Positions 1-8,272 of a stretch of DNA of 24,270 nt are shown here, one piece after another. The notes beneath the pieces are model-generated. The model worked only from the letters and a program-made list of their open reading frames with translations, made no database searches and had not been told where the DNA came from. The stretch spans positions 4,888-29,157 of the forward strand of contig QEXZ01000005.1 of NCBI GenBank assembly GCA_003160755.1. The letters are read 5' to 3'. Source of the stretch: Methanomicrobiales archaeon (lineage in GTDB: Archaea; Halobacteriota; Syntropharchaeia; Alkanophagales; Methanospirareceae). Positions within the stretch are counted from its first letter, which is position 1, and each line of letters opens with the position of its first letter. The translations under genes and the position numbers were made by a program.

Positions 1-1631
1 TCCACCAGCACGTTCCCTTCAATGATATTAAGGACTTTCTTTGCTTCCGCTTTGTCCATTCCTGCTTCTACCAGCTTATCGCGCATCAGAACCTTGTTTT
101 TGCCTACGGTTATCCCTTCGCTCTGTATCTTGTCCACTACTTCCGCACCCAGCGGTTCGACTTCAAAATAAAACTTGTTGTGCCTGTTCGGCGATTTACC
201 TTCCACGGGACCCGCATGCCCTTCCACCGTCTCACGATAAACGACAAGGGGTGGTGAAGCGATGATAGGAATGCCCTCGTCATGTTCTATCCGATACGTG
301 ATTATTTCAAGATGTAATTCGCCCATCCCAGAGACCAGATGTTCTCCTGTTTCCTCGTTTATCTCCACGCGAATCATCGGGTCCTCTTTCGCCAGCTTCC
401 TGATCACCTCTACCAATCGAGGCAAATCCTTCGTGCTCTTCGCTTCCACCGCGACCGTGACAACAGGCTCACTGTAATGCTTCATACTTTCGAATGGAAC
501 TATCTCCGAGGTCGAAAGCGTAGAACCCACTACCGCATCTTTCAGACCTACGAGCGCAACTATGTTACCCGCAGGTACCTTAGCCACTTCTACACGCTCC
601 TGGCCCTCGAATATTCCTACCTGCTGTATTCTGTTCTTTTTATACACGCCCGATATGAATACTTCCGTGCCTTTTTCCACGGTTCCGCTAAAAAGTCTCC
701 CGGTAGCCACTTCCCCTGCATGGGGGTCCACGGAGATGCTGGTTACCATAAAAGCGACATCACCCGACCGATCACAGCTTGCCATGCTTTTTCCTATCCC
801 GCTCTCGGCATCTCCCTGCCATACCACGGGAACTCGATACTGCTGTGCCTCTACGGGATTTGGCAGATGTTCTGTTATCATATCAAGAACTGCTTCATAC
901 GCGGGGCATTTCAACGCTAATTCCTTCATGTTCCCCTGCTTGCAGTAATCGAACACCTCTTTGAACCCAAGTCCCGTCTTTTTCATCGTAGGAACGCTAA
1001 TAGCCCAGTTATACAGTGCGGAGCCAAAAGCGACATTGCCCTTTACCGCATCGAGCTTCCAGTCCTCGTATCTGTCCTTTTTCATACCACGCATCAGCTT
1101 GTTCACCTTGTCTATTATCTTACTGAGCTGGACTTGCATCTGCTGCGCATCCACTTTCAGCTCGTTTATCATCCGGTCAACCTTGTTAATGTAAAGAACG
1201 GGTTTCACGTTCTCTTTCATCGCCTGCCTCAGCACGGTCTCGGTCTGCGGCATCGCGCCCTCCACGGCATCAACGACAACCACAGCACCATCAACCGCTC
1301 TCAGCGCCCTCGTCACATCGCCGCCAAAATCCACGTGCCCGGGCGTATCAATAAGATTTATGAGATGCTCTTCTCCTTTGTAATCATAAACCATAGACGC
1401 ATTCGCAGCGAATATTGTTATCCCCCTTTCCTGTTCCAGATGGTAAAAATCCGTGAACAGTTGCTCGCCTGCTAATTCTTTCGATATTATTCCCGCACCG
1501 GCAAGCAGGTTGTCCGTCAAAGTTGTCTTCCCGTGGTCTATATGAGCGATAATACCGATGTTCCTTATTCGCTCCACCTTGTCCATCAATACCGTCACCT
1601 TTTCCGCAGCCTTTTTTCCTCTTGTTGCCAT
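1..1631 (-). CDS. fusA: Translation elongation factor 2 (aEF-2), C-terminus beyond window
   Basis: This is the GTPase that drives ribosomal translocation in archaea. Translating the minus strand from the ATG at 1631 gives MATRGKKAAEKV, then the P-loop AHIDHGKTT (residues 29-37), the switch motif ERGITI, the G3 motif DTPGH and the G4 motif NKVD, all in EF-G/EF-2 order. An AAGGAG-type Shine-Dalgarno sequence lies about 8 nt before the ATG. The frame stays open to the window edge for 543 codons and ends near NIIEGNVLV, which corresponds to the domain IV approach. Archaeal EF-2 is about 730 residues, so roughly the last 190, including the diphthamide histidine region, are missing from the window. 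The family is certain; only the truncation by the window limits the annotation. Confidence 0.96.
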   Translation of the reverse strand, partial: MATRGKKAAEKVTVLMDKVERIRNIGIIAHIDHGKTTLTDNLLAGAGIISKELAGEQLFTDFYHLEQERGITIFAANASMVYDYKGEEHLINLIDTPGHVDFGGDVTRALRAVDGAVVVVDAVEGAMPQTETVLRQAMKENVKPVLYINKVDRMINELKVDAQQMQVQLSKIIDKVNKLMRGMKKDRYEDWKLDAVKGNVAFGSALYNWAISVPTMKKTGLGFKEVFDYCKQGNMKELALKCPAYEAVLDMITEHLPNPVEAQQYRVPVVWQGDAESGIGKSMASCDRSGDVAFMVTSISVDPHAGEVATGRLFSGTVEKGTEVFISGVYKKNRIQQVGIFEGQERVEVAKVPAGNIVALVGLKDAVVGSTLSTSEIVPFESMKHYSEPVVTVAVEAKSTKDLPRLVEVIRKLAKEDPMIRVEINEETGEHLVSGMGELHLEIITYRIEHDEGIPIIASPPLVVYRETVEGHAGPVEGKSPNRHNKFYFEVEPLGAEVVDKIQSEGITVGKNKVLMRDKLVEAGMDKAEAKKVLNIIEGNVLV

Positions 1632-1639
1632 TTTCGTAG

Positions 1640-1680
1640 CTCCTTCTCCTTCTCTATTACTCTTTCTTGTTTTATATTTG
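1640..1680 (-). promoter_or_regulatory. Promoter and RBS of EF-2
   Basis: On the minus strand an AAATATAAAAC box (1670-1680) is centred about 26 nt from a predicted transcription start near 1649. The 18-nt leader would contain AAGGAG (1640-1645) ahead of the ATG at 1631. The A/T-rich flank of the repeat element at 1687-1796 abuts this promoter on its upstream side. The TATA assignment is by pattern and spacing only. Confidence 0.5.
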
Positions 1681-1686
1681 TGTATA

Positions 1687-1796
1687 ATAAAGTATAACTT
1701 CCTTCTATTTAAGTTAAGACACGGATTTACACAGATTTACACGGATTCTTTCTTTCTTTCTGTGTTAATCTGCGTCAGCAAAAAGGTTTTTTATCG
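1687..1796. repeat. Palindromic dispersed element, copy 1
   Basis: The 18-base arms at 1718-1735 (GACACGGATTTACACAGA) and 1759-1776 are inverted repeats matching at 15 of 18 positions, separated by a 23-nt spacer containing a TTTC microsatellite. The flank 1687-1717 and the left arm recur in inverted orientation at 18108-18148: 41 bases are identical apart from one 5-nt TTAAG insertion here. The other arm recurs at 18033-18050 with one mismatch. The element covers the stop codon of the gene ending at 1791 and lies just upstream of EF-2. It is probably a small non-autonomous mobile or REP-like element. Confidence 0.8.
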
Positions 1797-2849
1797 TTCC
1801 TTAATCCTATCCGCAATCGTTCTTATCTCACTTGATATTTCATTCAAACTCGCCCTTATCCGTATCAAGTCTCTTGCAACACCCCTCTTCTCATCATCCT
1901 CACTCCTCGCAAACCGCGTTGATATCGCATTGATTGAACTCGATTTCTCCTCTATTCTCCCCGATGTATCATTCAACTCCGCTGAAATCTGACTTACATC
2001 CACTCCTTTACCACCTCCTCTCGAAACATACACATACACAAGGCCGGAACCCAATATCAAGCCCACTATTAAAAACAAAATGACATAAAGTCCGAGTGGT
2101 TGCCGCTCAGCCACGACCGGCTCCTTATAATGTTCCGATAGCATAGATGCCCAACCTGGATGCCCTTCCTCGTATAACTTCCATATATCTTTTTCCAAAT
2201 CAGTTTCTTTACCAATCATACCTCTCGCCTCTTTCAAATTTTTCTCTATCTCGCTCTTTGCATCCTGGATGCCTTCACTCGTTGATAAGAACTTCATTGA
2301 CGGCCCCAATGGCTGTATAATAGTTTCTAATGTCGCTCCATCCTTCGACGTCCCAACAGTTAATTCGACATACACTTCACCCTCGCCAATTCCATAGATG
2401 TCGTATGCTTCGAATTCCGGCTCTTTTACTTTTCTTATTGGTTTTGGAACATCGCCAGACAATATCACCTTTGGAACCATACGCTCATGCTCTTCCTTTC
2501 CCTTCCAAACAATCCAATTTGCAGAATGAGAGAAGTCATCACCGAACTTCCATACAGGATTCTCCAGATTTGTCCTCAGCTCTAAGACATAATCATCTAA
2601 AATGGGATTCCCTGTCTTGCTCACATATATGTGGAATTCCAACCTATCGCCTTCAAATTGTTTGCTATCCAAAAACTTCGTATAGCTCGTCTTATTTGCC
2701 CTTGTCGGTTCTAAATTGTTGACATACGACTCATCCTCATCAAGCCTCAGCACATCCTGAACTGCTGCAATTCCAATTCCCGCGGATAAAACTAAAAGTG
2801 CGAGTGCCAAAACAACAAGTGAAGTATAAAATAAACGTCTTATGCTCAT
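1791..2849 (-). CDS. Bitopic membrane protein with outside domain and cytoplasmic coiled coil
   Basis: This 352-residue protein matches no family I recognise. It has an N-terminal signal or anchor segment (7-29), a mixed, probably beta-rich outside region (about 45-190), a short helical stretch (195-240), one strong TM helix (252-276), and a charged C-terminal region (283-352) with heptad-like spacing typical of a coiled coil. Positive residues after the second TM predict that the coiled coil is cytoplasmic. It is the last gene of the five-gene operon. Its ATG overlaps the stop of the tubulin-like gene by 4 nt (ATGA), implying translational coupling. Topology and coupling suggest that it links the tubulin-like protein to the cell exterior; this is inference. 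The 3' end runs into a palindromic repeat element. Confidence 0.85.
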   Translation of the reverse strand: MSIRRLFYTSLVVLALALLVLSAGIGIAAVQDVLRLDEDESYVNNLEPTRANKTSYTKFLDSKQFEGDRLEFHIYVSKTGNPILDDYVLELRTNLENPVWKFGDDFSHSANWIVWKGKEEHERMVPKVILSGDVPKPIRKVKEPEFEAYDIYGIGEGEVYVELTVGTSKDGATLETIIQPLGPSMKFLSTSEGIQDAKSEIEKNLKEARGMIGKETDLEKDIWKLYEEGHPGWASMLSEHYKEPVVAERQPLGLYVILFLIVGLILGSGLVYVYVSRGGGKGVDVSQISAELNDTSGRIEEKSSSINAISTRFARSEDDEKRGVARDLIRIRASLNEISSEIRTIADRIKER

Positions 2850-5533
2850 TCTTCTTTCCCCCTTATATTCAGTGATAAATCGGGCAGCTCTTCTCCCTTC
2901 ATCTTCTCTTTCCCCTCTTCAACAACTTCAACTTCCCCCGCTTCTACGAACTTTTTCAATTCTTTTAATGAGGATAACATCATTGCAAGTGGTCCGCCTA
3001 TCTCTCTTATTCCCTTTGCTGCCTTCACACTATCCTCTCGTATCCTCGAAATCTCTGCGTCCGCCTTTGATATATGCCTTATCACGCTTGAAGAGGTCTC
3101 TTCAGAAGGTATCGCACCTAAAAAAACCATCGCTTTTTCAATGACTGATTTTATATCATCACTGAACCTGTTCGACAGGTCTTCGATCCTGTCAAGCAAT
3201 ATCTCCATATTTCTTGAGGAGTCGTCTATCATTCTCAGCATTTTCTCTGCTTTATCTTCAGCGGGTGTCCCCGCTTCCATACCTTTTAATTTAACTACCA
3301 ATTCATCAAGCTCGTTTTTCAAGAGTGTAAATCCTCTTCCCGCCTCTTTAGTCCATCTCTTCACCTTTTCCATGCTTTTACTCGCGTTTTCAAGTCCGTG
3401 AACCAGCATCGTAAGATTTGCTATCGAGTAGCTCTCCGGGTCCGGGACCCGAAGATTTTTTATGTCCTCTGCCATATCCAGGCCGGTTAGCAAATCATCG
3501 AACATCTTCAAGCACTGTGCAAGCACAATGGGAACGTTATTCCAGATTGCTTCGGGCTCTATTATCTCGTAATCCCTCCAGTAATTCGTTACCATATCCC
3601 TGTTTTTTTCCTCCGCACCCGGTATGTACGATATCCCAGTGATCACGGAGAATTGTTTTGGGGTCCCATAGAAAAGAGAGTGGTGTCGCGGCAGTTTAGA
3701 GAAATCGCTTGCGCTATATGCTTTCTCAAGCCATTCTAATTCACGAAGTCTTGGCGGAAGCCCGGGACCTGGTGCCCATGGTTGAACCCCAATCATAAGC
3801 GTGTACATGGCAAAGCTGTGTGCACGTGCTGGTGTATCCAGTTTCAGAACGTCCGCATCCTTTGTAAATCTTTCTGTTACCATGCTCTTAAATGCGCCAC
3901 CGCCAAGCCTTGCATCATCAAAATTGTCCGCCCTTGTGCTCAACACAGCGATGAAGTGCCCGAACTTCTCCTCCTCGTTCACCACATTCCCTTGCGCATC
4001 TACTAACAGGAATCCGTAATCGTGAAGGATGTCTATATATTTTGATGTCATGGCATCCCCTATTGAATGCCGGTAGTTTACCATCGGATTGAATATGATG
4101 TCACCCTCATTAATCGGCGAATGCGTCCACCTGAAGTACTCGTCTTCGCGGTCGAGCTTTTTCATAATCTCGAAGAAGGAGAGATTTTTCAGGTCTTCTC
4201 TGCTCCGCTTTAAGCTCCTTATCTCCTCTTCTGATAACTCTATCTGATGATAGCTCCTCGTGTTCAGCGGCGAAGTCACCTCCCGGAAAAGCTTGTTCTT
4301 AAGCGCCTCAAGGCGTTCCAAATTCCGCTCTGCCAGTCTCTCCTCCTCCTCTGCGTCGCTTGCCCTTATCTCAAGGTCGAACACTTCCTCCTTCAAGCCC
4401 GATAATTTCTTCCTCGCTCTATCCAGTTTTGCCTTTGCATCCGTAGTTGCAGCCGCATTCACGTGAGAAAACATTCCCGCTGCCGATTCGTAACTATCTA
4501 TCTCTCGCTGAACGTCCTTTATCCTGCCCTCGAACCTTTCCAATTCTCCCCTTTGTGAGTCTATTTTCCCCCTTATATCCGATATTTTTGCCTCTATCTC
4601 TACTAATCTCTGTCTAATCACAGGTATCTCATCCTCAATGTCATAATGCAAAAACAATTTCTCAGTAGGGAATACGCACTCGTAGTAACCAAGGGAATCA
4701 AACCTGTTTTCGTAACCCCTTGCTCTGTTCTGAAGGTCATTGAGGTCGAGCCACTTGCCTTTCGTTTCGACCGTTCCACCCGGCAGGAATCCAAGGTCGA
4801 GAAGGAACCTTGGTATCGCCCTTTCCAGTTCTTCATCCCGGTTCTGCCCTTGAAGGTCTCTACCTAAAAGGAAGAACAATTTGAAAGGATTAGAATAATT
4901 CTTGTCCTCTATTATGATGTCCTCAGTATGGGACATAAGAAAATGAAGTTCTTTCATCGCACCGAGGGCATTACCTGTCGGAAGCACGGATTCCTTGCTC
5001 GAAGGGAGAATACCAATTCCAAACATCACCGGCTCAGATCCAAACTGTTTTGAAATCCAATCGCGTATGTCTATTGCAACATCGAGCAGCATGCTTGACC
5101 CCGTTCCCCCGCCGAATGCGCACACCATCAGAATGAAGAAGTCCTTTCCTCCTGTTCTGTTCTTCAATTCCGACGCCGCAGAACCTATCGCACTGAATAT
5201 TCTCTCTCGATGCACATTATACATCGCCCTACCATATATCCGATGCTGTCCACATCCCGCACCAGCAGCCGAGAGATAAGGGTCAGGGAGCCACCTATTG
5301 GAGTTCTTCATCAAAATCGTATCCGGTCTGCTTAGTATTATTTTCTTCCGCTCTTCTACTTCGCTGCATGCGTTCGCAGATGCCTGGTCAGTATCTATAA
5401 TCAAAAACTCCTCATTCTTCGGCACTTTCCCTGCTTTGAACCTCAGCATTCGCAATATATTATTTACGATGATGCCTCCCTGCCCGCCAATACCAATTAC
5501 AATCCTATTTACCGTATCTTCTCCCTTCTCCAT
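2846..5533 (-). CDS. Tubulin/FtsZ-superfamily GTPase with coiled-coil and long C-terminal region
   Basis: This 895-residue protein begins with a tubulin-type GTPase domain. Strand 1 and the T1 loop read IVIGIGGQGGI (11-21), a T3-like IIDTDQASAN follows (45-54), then a glycine-rich GAGCGQHRIYGRA (91-103). The signature T4 loop FGGGTGSS lies at 140-147, and GNALGAMKELHFLM (187-200) matches the post-T5 helix of the superfamily. The segment SLGYYECVFPTEKL (280-293) resembles the end of the domain in Pfam Tubulin_2-like proteins. A long coiled coil follows (about 300-420), then a mixed region (430-700) and a helical C-terminus (700-870). FtsZ is about 370 residues, so most of this chain is additional. 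A canonical catalytic T7 loop (NxDxxD/E) is not obvious. No TM is seen, so it should be cytosolic or peripheral. It is gene four of the operon, 10 nt after the three-TM gene. I expect GTP binding and filament formation; hydrolysis is uncertain. Confidence 0.88.
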   Translation of the reverse strand: MEKGEDTVNRIVIGIGGQGGIIVNNILRMLRFKAGKVPKNEEFLIIDTDQASANACSEVEERKKIILSRPDTILMKNSNRWLPDPYLSAAGAGCGQHRIYGRAMYNVHRERIFSAIGSAASELKNRTGGKDFFILMVCAFGGGTGSSMLLDVAIDIRDWISKQFGSEPVMFGIGILPSSKESVLPTGNALGAMKELHFLMSHTEDIIIEDKNYSNPFKLFFLLGRDLQGQNRDEELERAIPRFLLDLGFLPGGTVETKGKWLDLNDLQNRARGYENRFDSLGYYECVFPTEKLFLHYDIEDEIPVIRQRLVEIEAKISDIRGKIDSQRGELERFEGRIKDVQREIDSYESAAGMFSHVNAAATTDAKAKLDRARKKLSGLKEEVFDLEIRASDAEEEERLAERNLERLEALKNKLFREVTSPLNTRSYHQIELSEEEIRSLKRSREDLKNLSFFEIMKKLDREDEYFRWTHSPINEGDIIFNPMVNYRHSIGDAMTSKYIDILHDYGFLLVDAQGNVVNEEEKFGHFIAVLSTRADNFDDARLGGGAFKSMVTERFTKDADVLKLDTPARAHSFAMYTLMIGVQPWAPGPGLPPRLRELEWLEKAYSASDFSKLPRHHSLFYGTPKQFSVITGISYIPGAEEKNRDMVTNYWRDYEIIEPEAIWNNVPIVLAQCLKMFDDLLTGLDMAEDIKNLRVPDPESYSIANLTMLVHGLENASKSMEKVKRWTKEAGRGFTLLKNELDELVVKLKGMEAGTPAEDKAEKMLRMIDDSSRNMEILLDRIEDLSNRFSDDIKSVIEKAMVFLGAIPSEETSSSVIRHISKADAEISRIREDSVKAAKGIREIGGPLAMMLSSLKELKKFVEAGEVEVVEEGKEKMKGEELPDLSLNIRGKEE

Positions 5534-5543
5534 CCCTCAGACA

Positions 5544-5984
5544 TCATACCCCCTTCTCTTTCGATTCGTAATCTTCTACCTTTTTTTTAATAGCGCTCAT
5601 CTCGTCATCGAAATGCTCTATTTCCATCTCGCTCCCCCTCATATCGCTTTCAATCCCCGCAACCGTGCTATCTATGCTTTTTGCGGTGGAACTAAGTCTT
5701 CTTGCTTCTTTCTCTCCCTTAAACCACACCACGACACTAAATAATCCAAAAATAACTCCTACTGCTAATATAACATATATCACAGCATGAGAAGCAGAGC
5801 TTGATAAAGAAGAAAGAATCTTATCCCGGTATTCATTCAACGCAAAAGAGATAACGGCGAATATTACACCGATGACGGGCATAAGAAGAAGCATCTTATC
5901 CACTTTTAACTTTGTCAACATCACCACTACCTCTATGATTAGCAATATGACGACAATCAGTATTCCTATACTCTGGGGTTCCAT
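5544..5984 (-). CDS. Small three-TM protein with C-terminal coiled coil
   Basis: This 146-residue protein is not a family I recognise. It has three hydrophobic helices (about 6-25, 31-50, 66-88) followed by a charged segment (89-146) with regular hydrophobic spacing that predicts a coiled coil. The basic residues after the third helix (KGEKEARR) put the tail in the cytoplasm. A GAGGT Shine-Dalgarno sequence lies about 9 nt upstream of the ATG at 5984. It sits 35 nt after the two-TM helical gene and 10 nt before the tubulin-like gene. By size, topology and position it is a plausible membrane tether for the tubulin-like protein, as ZipA or SepF tether FtsZ. That analogy is functional inference, not homology. 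Confidence 0.82.
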   Translation of the reverse strand: MEPQSIGILIVVILLIIEVVVMLTKLKVDKMLLLMPVIGVIFAVISFALNEYRDKILSSLSSSASHAVIYVILAVGVIFGLFSVVVWFKGEKEARRLSSTAKSIDSTVAGIESDMRGSEMEIEHFDDEMSAIKKKVEDYESKEKGV

Positions 5985-6019
5985 ATATCTGATACCTCTT
6001 TCCTTTTAATATATCAATA

Positions 6020-7303
6020 TTACTTTTTAGTTATATTCTTTTGCTTTATATACTTTAACCTCTCGGAATCATACACCAACCTCGAATGTGCATCAGAAGC
6101 TAAAAGCCCGTATCTATGAATAAATCCCCGGATGTCCGCTTTTGAGATTGGCTTAAGTTCCTCAATCTCGCCCATCTTATCTTTTGTCCAATATTCCACT
6201 GGATAGACTTCCGTTGTCGGATTTTCTTTCGCTATTTCTCCCTCAATCTCGAATATCTTACTATACAGTACCTCCAAAGTGGACATGGATTTTCTTATGA
6301 GCGCATCACCATGTCCCCGCAGCTTTCGCATCTGTGAAGGCAACATGCATGCTTCGATGCCTTTTCTCATCTCTTCCACCTCTTTTTTATCCTCTTCTTT
6401 ATCCAAAATTTCAACTACTACATTTGTCAGCTCAAGCGTGTGAGCTTTATACATTTCAAACGCATCCTTCAACACCCCTATCAATCTTTCAATCACGCTT
6501 TTCAATACTTTTGATGCGTTTTCGTAGTTCCCATGCTCTATGCTGTGCTCGGCAATTTTTATATCGGTTCTGATTCTGGCTGTATCTGCTTTTGCACTCT
6601 CTCTCCCTTCCACTTCTAAACCATGTGCATCCCGCAAACAGATTCTCAGCGCCTCTTCCAGGATTGAAGCCACACCATTCATAAACATGGATAGCTCAAG
6701 TGAATCCACTTCAACACCTTCGCTCTCTCTTATCTTGGATTCTATCCGCTCTATCTGACCTCGTATATTCTCATACCCTGCGTTTTCAAGCTCTTTTATA
6801 CCGCCCAAATAATCTCTGCATTTATCTATCATCCGAGAATAAAGGACCACCTCATGCCTGTCCTTTATACCCTCGAACATCTTAATCACCCATTCAACAT
6901 CTGCAAAAACTACTTTCCTGAGCTTTACTCTGTCTATCTTTATCCTTCCATTTACCTCGCATCCCAGCTCAAACAAACCCTCTTTTACCTTCTCCAACTC
7001 ATTCCTGAATTCTTTTGTGCTTATCGCATATTTATCTTCAAAATCGTATAAAATTCGCATTTGCTCTATGTACCGATTTGCAATCCCCTCGATGTCCCGC
7101 TCCATCACCTTCTCCTTTATGCTTCTCTTCCTTACCGTAACGATGTATCGAACTAAGAACGATACACCTATTGCGGCAGGGATGAAGATGAGTATAATGG
7201 TTATTGCAAGGTCTGAATAAGGAACCAGTGCGAAAAGTAAGACGACACCAATGAGGATTAATGCTAAAAGAGCAAGAGGAATAAATATCCTATACCCCTT
7301 CAT
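6020..7303 (-). CDS. Two-TM membrane protein with long cytoplasmic helical domain
   Basis: The protein is about 427 residues from the ATG at 7303. That start is preferred because GGGGG lies 7 nt upstream; a TTG two codons earlier would leave only 1 nt spacing. Two adjacent TM helices (about 6-28 and 31-54) form a hairpin, followed by basic VRKRSIKEK, so the remaining 370 residues should be cytoplasmic. They are almost entirely predicted helix, rich in Glu, Lys, Arg and Ile, with coiled-coil-like stretches. No enzymatic motif is visible. The start overlaps the end of the FtsZ-like gene by 14 nt, implying coupled expression. It is a candidate membrane anchor or spacer for the two cytoskeletal proteins encoded on either side. 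Confidence 0.82.
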   Translation of the reverse strand: MKGYRIFIPLALLALILIGVVLLFALVPYSDLAITIILIFIPAAIGVSFLVRYIVTVRKRSIKEKVMERDIEGIANRYIEQMRILYDFEDKYAISTKEFRNELEKVKEGLFELGCEVNGRIKIDRVKLRKVVFADVEWVIKMFEGIKDRHEVVLYSRMIDKCRDYLGGIKELENAGYENIRGQIERIESKIRESEGVEVDSLELSMFMNGVASILEEALRICLRDAHGLEVEGRESAKADTARIRTDIKIAEHSIEHGNYENASKVLKSVIERLIGVLKDAFEMYKAHTLELTNVVVEILDKEEDKKEVEEMRKGIEACMLPSQMRKLRGHGDALIRKSMSTLEVLYSKIFEIEGEIAKENPTTEVYPVEYWTKDKMGEIEELKPISKADIRGFIHRYGLLASDAHSRLVYDSERLKYIKQKNITKK

Positions 7304-8225
7304 ACGCAAGCCCCCTTATCTCTCGCAGTCTTTCCAATTGGTCGAACTTATAGGTGAACAAATTGGTTATCGCTGCTATATTTCGCTCTGTAGTGAATAC
7401 AGCCAGATGGCACTCTTTTGAATACGAGAGCATGAATTCCTCTATTAGCTCCCTATCCACACTTTTACTTCTAATATAATATTCCGGGACTCGAAGAAAG
7501 GATATGCTCTTTTCACCACCTATCGGTGCATCAGAAACGCTGAGCTTATCCAAAGAAACATGAAGCAGTGTTCCGAGGTCAAGGGGTTTGTGCCTCAGAA
7601 AAGGGAAGATATACCCCCCTAATCCCTTCGTAAGCTCTGAAGCCCTCGATAATGCCACATATCCGGGCTCATTATCAAAGGATAAAGCCTTTACTACCTC
7701 ATCCATAGGCATAGACAATTGCATCTCCTCGGGTAACGAACCGGGGCGTGAAGTCCCGGTAAGAATGTCTGCGATACAGGATGCGATATACTTGTTATAC
7801 CGGGGATAATAATCTTCGAAATTAGGAAGATGCGCTATCCTCTGGTTATCAACGATTATAAATGAGTTCACATACTCTTTTAGCTTTTCCATTGAATAAT
7901 AAGCATTTATCCTCTCTTCTCTTTTTTCTCGCCTGTTCGCAGGCAGAACGGCAACAAGAAATATTTTTACGTTTAGCCCTGTCAGCGTTTCTGCTATACG
8001 AGGCGTTATATTGCAATCACTGAGTCCGGAGAATAAAAAGGCGAATTCAACGCCTTTTACTTTCTTTAGAGTCGCTTCTATTTTATCATCCTTATTGCTC
8101 TCTTTTTCAGGCTCGGGCTCGGGCTTGATAACGATTGGCTTGGCTCTTCTCACCTCTTTATATTCCAGTAAAGCATTGAGAATTGCTCCCCCTGCGTTTC
8201 CTATCCCGATGAATAGGTAGGTCAT
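7290..8225 (-). CDS. Degenerate FtsZ/CetZ-like protein lacking the GTPase signature loop
   Basis: The protein is 311 residues from the ATG at 8225; an ATG at 8255 would add ten residues. The shorter start places the Rossmann strand at residue 3 (TYLFIGIGNAGGAILNALLE), as in FtsZ. The segment VEFAFLFSGLSDCN occupies the place of FtsZ's VxGxGGGTGSG, so the T4 glycine loop is lost. Downstream, FLVAVLPANRREKREERINA and EYVNSFIIVDNQRI align in order and spacing with the FtsZ/CetZ strand, the LPF..E....NA region and the strand ending in the PNDRL or DND motif. The T7 position reads SMPMDEVVKAL, without NxDxxD. The region between strand 1 and T4 is shortened, with a Pro/Glu-rich linker. I infer a pseudo-GTPase that partners the larger tubulin-like protein. 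It is the first gene of the operon. Confidence 0.72.
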   Translation of the reverse strand: MTYLFIGIGNAGGAILNALLEYKEVRRAKPIVIKPEPEPEKESNKDDKIEATLKKVKGVEFAFLFSGLSDCNITPRIAETLTGLNVKIFLVAVLPANRREKREERINAYYSMEKLKEYVNSFIIVDNQRIAHLPNFEDYYPRYNKYIASCIADILTGTSRPGSLPEEMQLSMPMDEVVKALSFDNEPGYVALSRASELTKGLGGYIFPFLRHKPLDLGTLLHVSLDKLSVSDAPIGGEKSISFLRVPEYYIRSKSVDRELIEEFMLSYSKECHLAVFTTERNIAAITNLFTYKFDQLERLREIRGLAYEGV

Positions 8226-8272
8226 AAGTGATCGCCTTAAAAATTTATAGTTCATTGCGCTATATATTTTTG
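8226..8272. promoter_or_regulatory. Divergent promoter region of the tubulin-like and surface-protein operons
   Basis: Only 47 bases separate the preferred starts at 8225 (minus) and 8273 (plus). For the plus strand an A/T box AAAATTTATA (8239-8249) is centred about 28 nt before the ATG at 8273, predicting a leaderless transcript. For the minus strand AAAATATATA (8261-8270) would start transcription near 8239, giving a leader of about 13 nt before the ATG at 8225; it lies too close to the alternative ATG at 8255 to serve it. The two boxes overlap face to face, so the operons are probably co-regulated or compete for transcription factors. Confidence 0.5.

Noticed and set aside
339..920. 193-codon open frame on the plus strand
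   Set aside because: It lies entirely antisense to EF-2, which has clear GTPase motifs in the minus strand; the product has no recognisable motif.
5510..5533. Later start of the tubulin-like protein at residue 8, just before strand 1
   Set aside because: The codon is GTA, not GTG, so only the ATG at 5533 is a valid start.
8228..8272. Earlier in-frame start for the exported helical protein
   Set aside because: It would place coding sequence over the divergent promoter and put 15 residues ahead of a good MKKR signal peptide.
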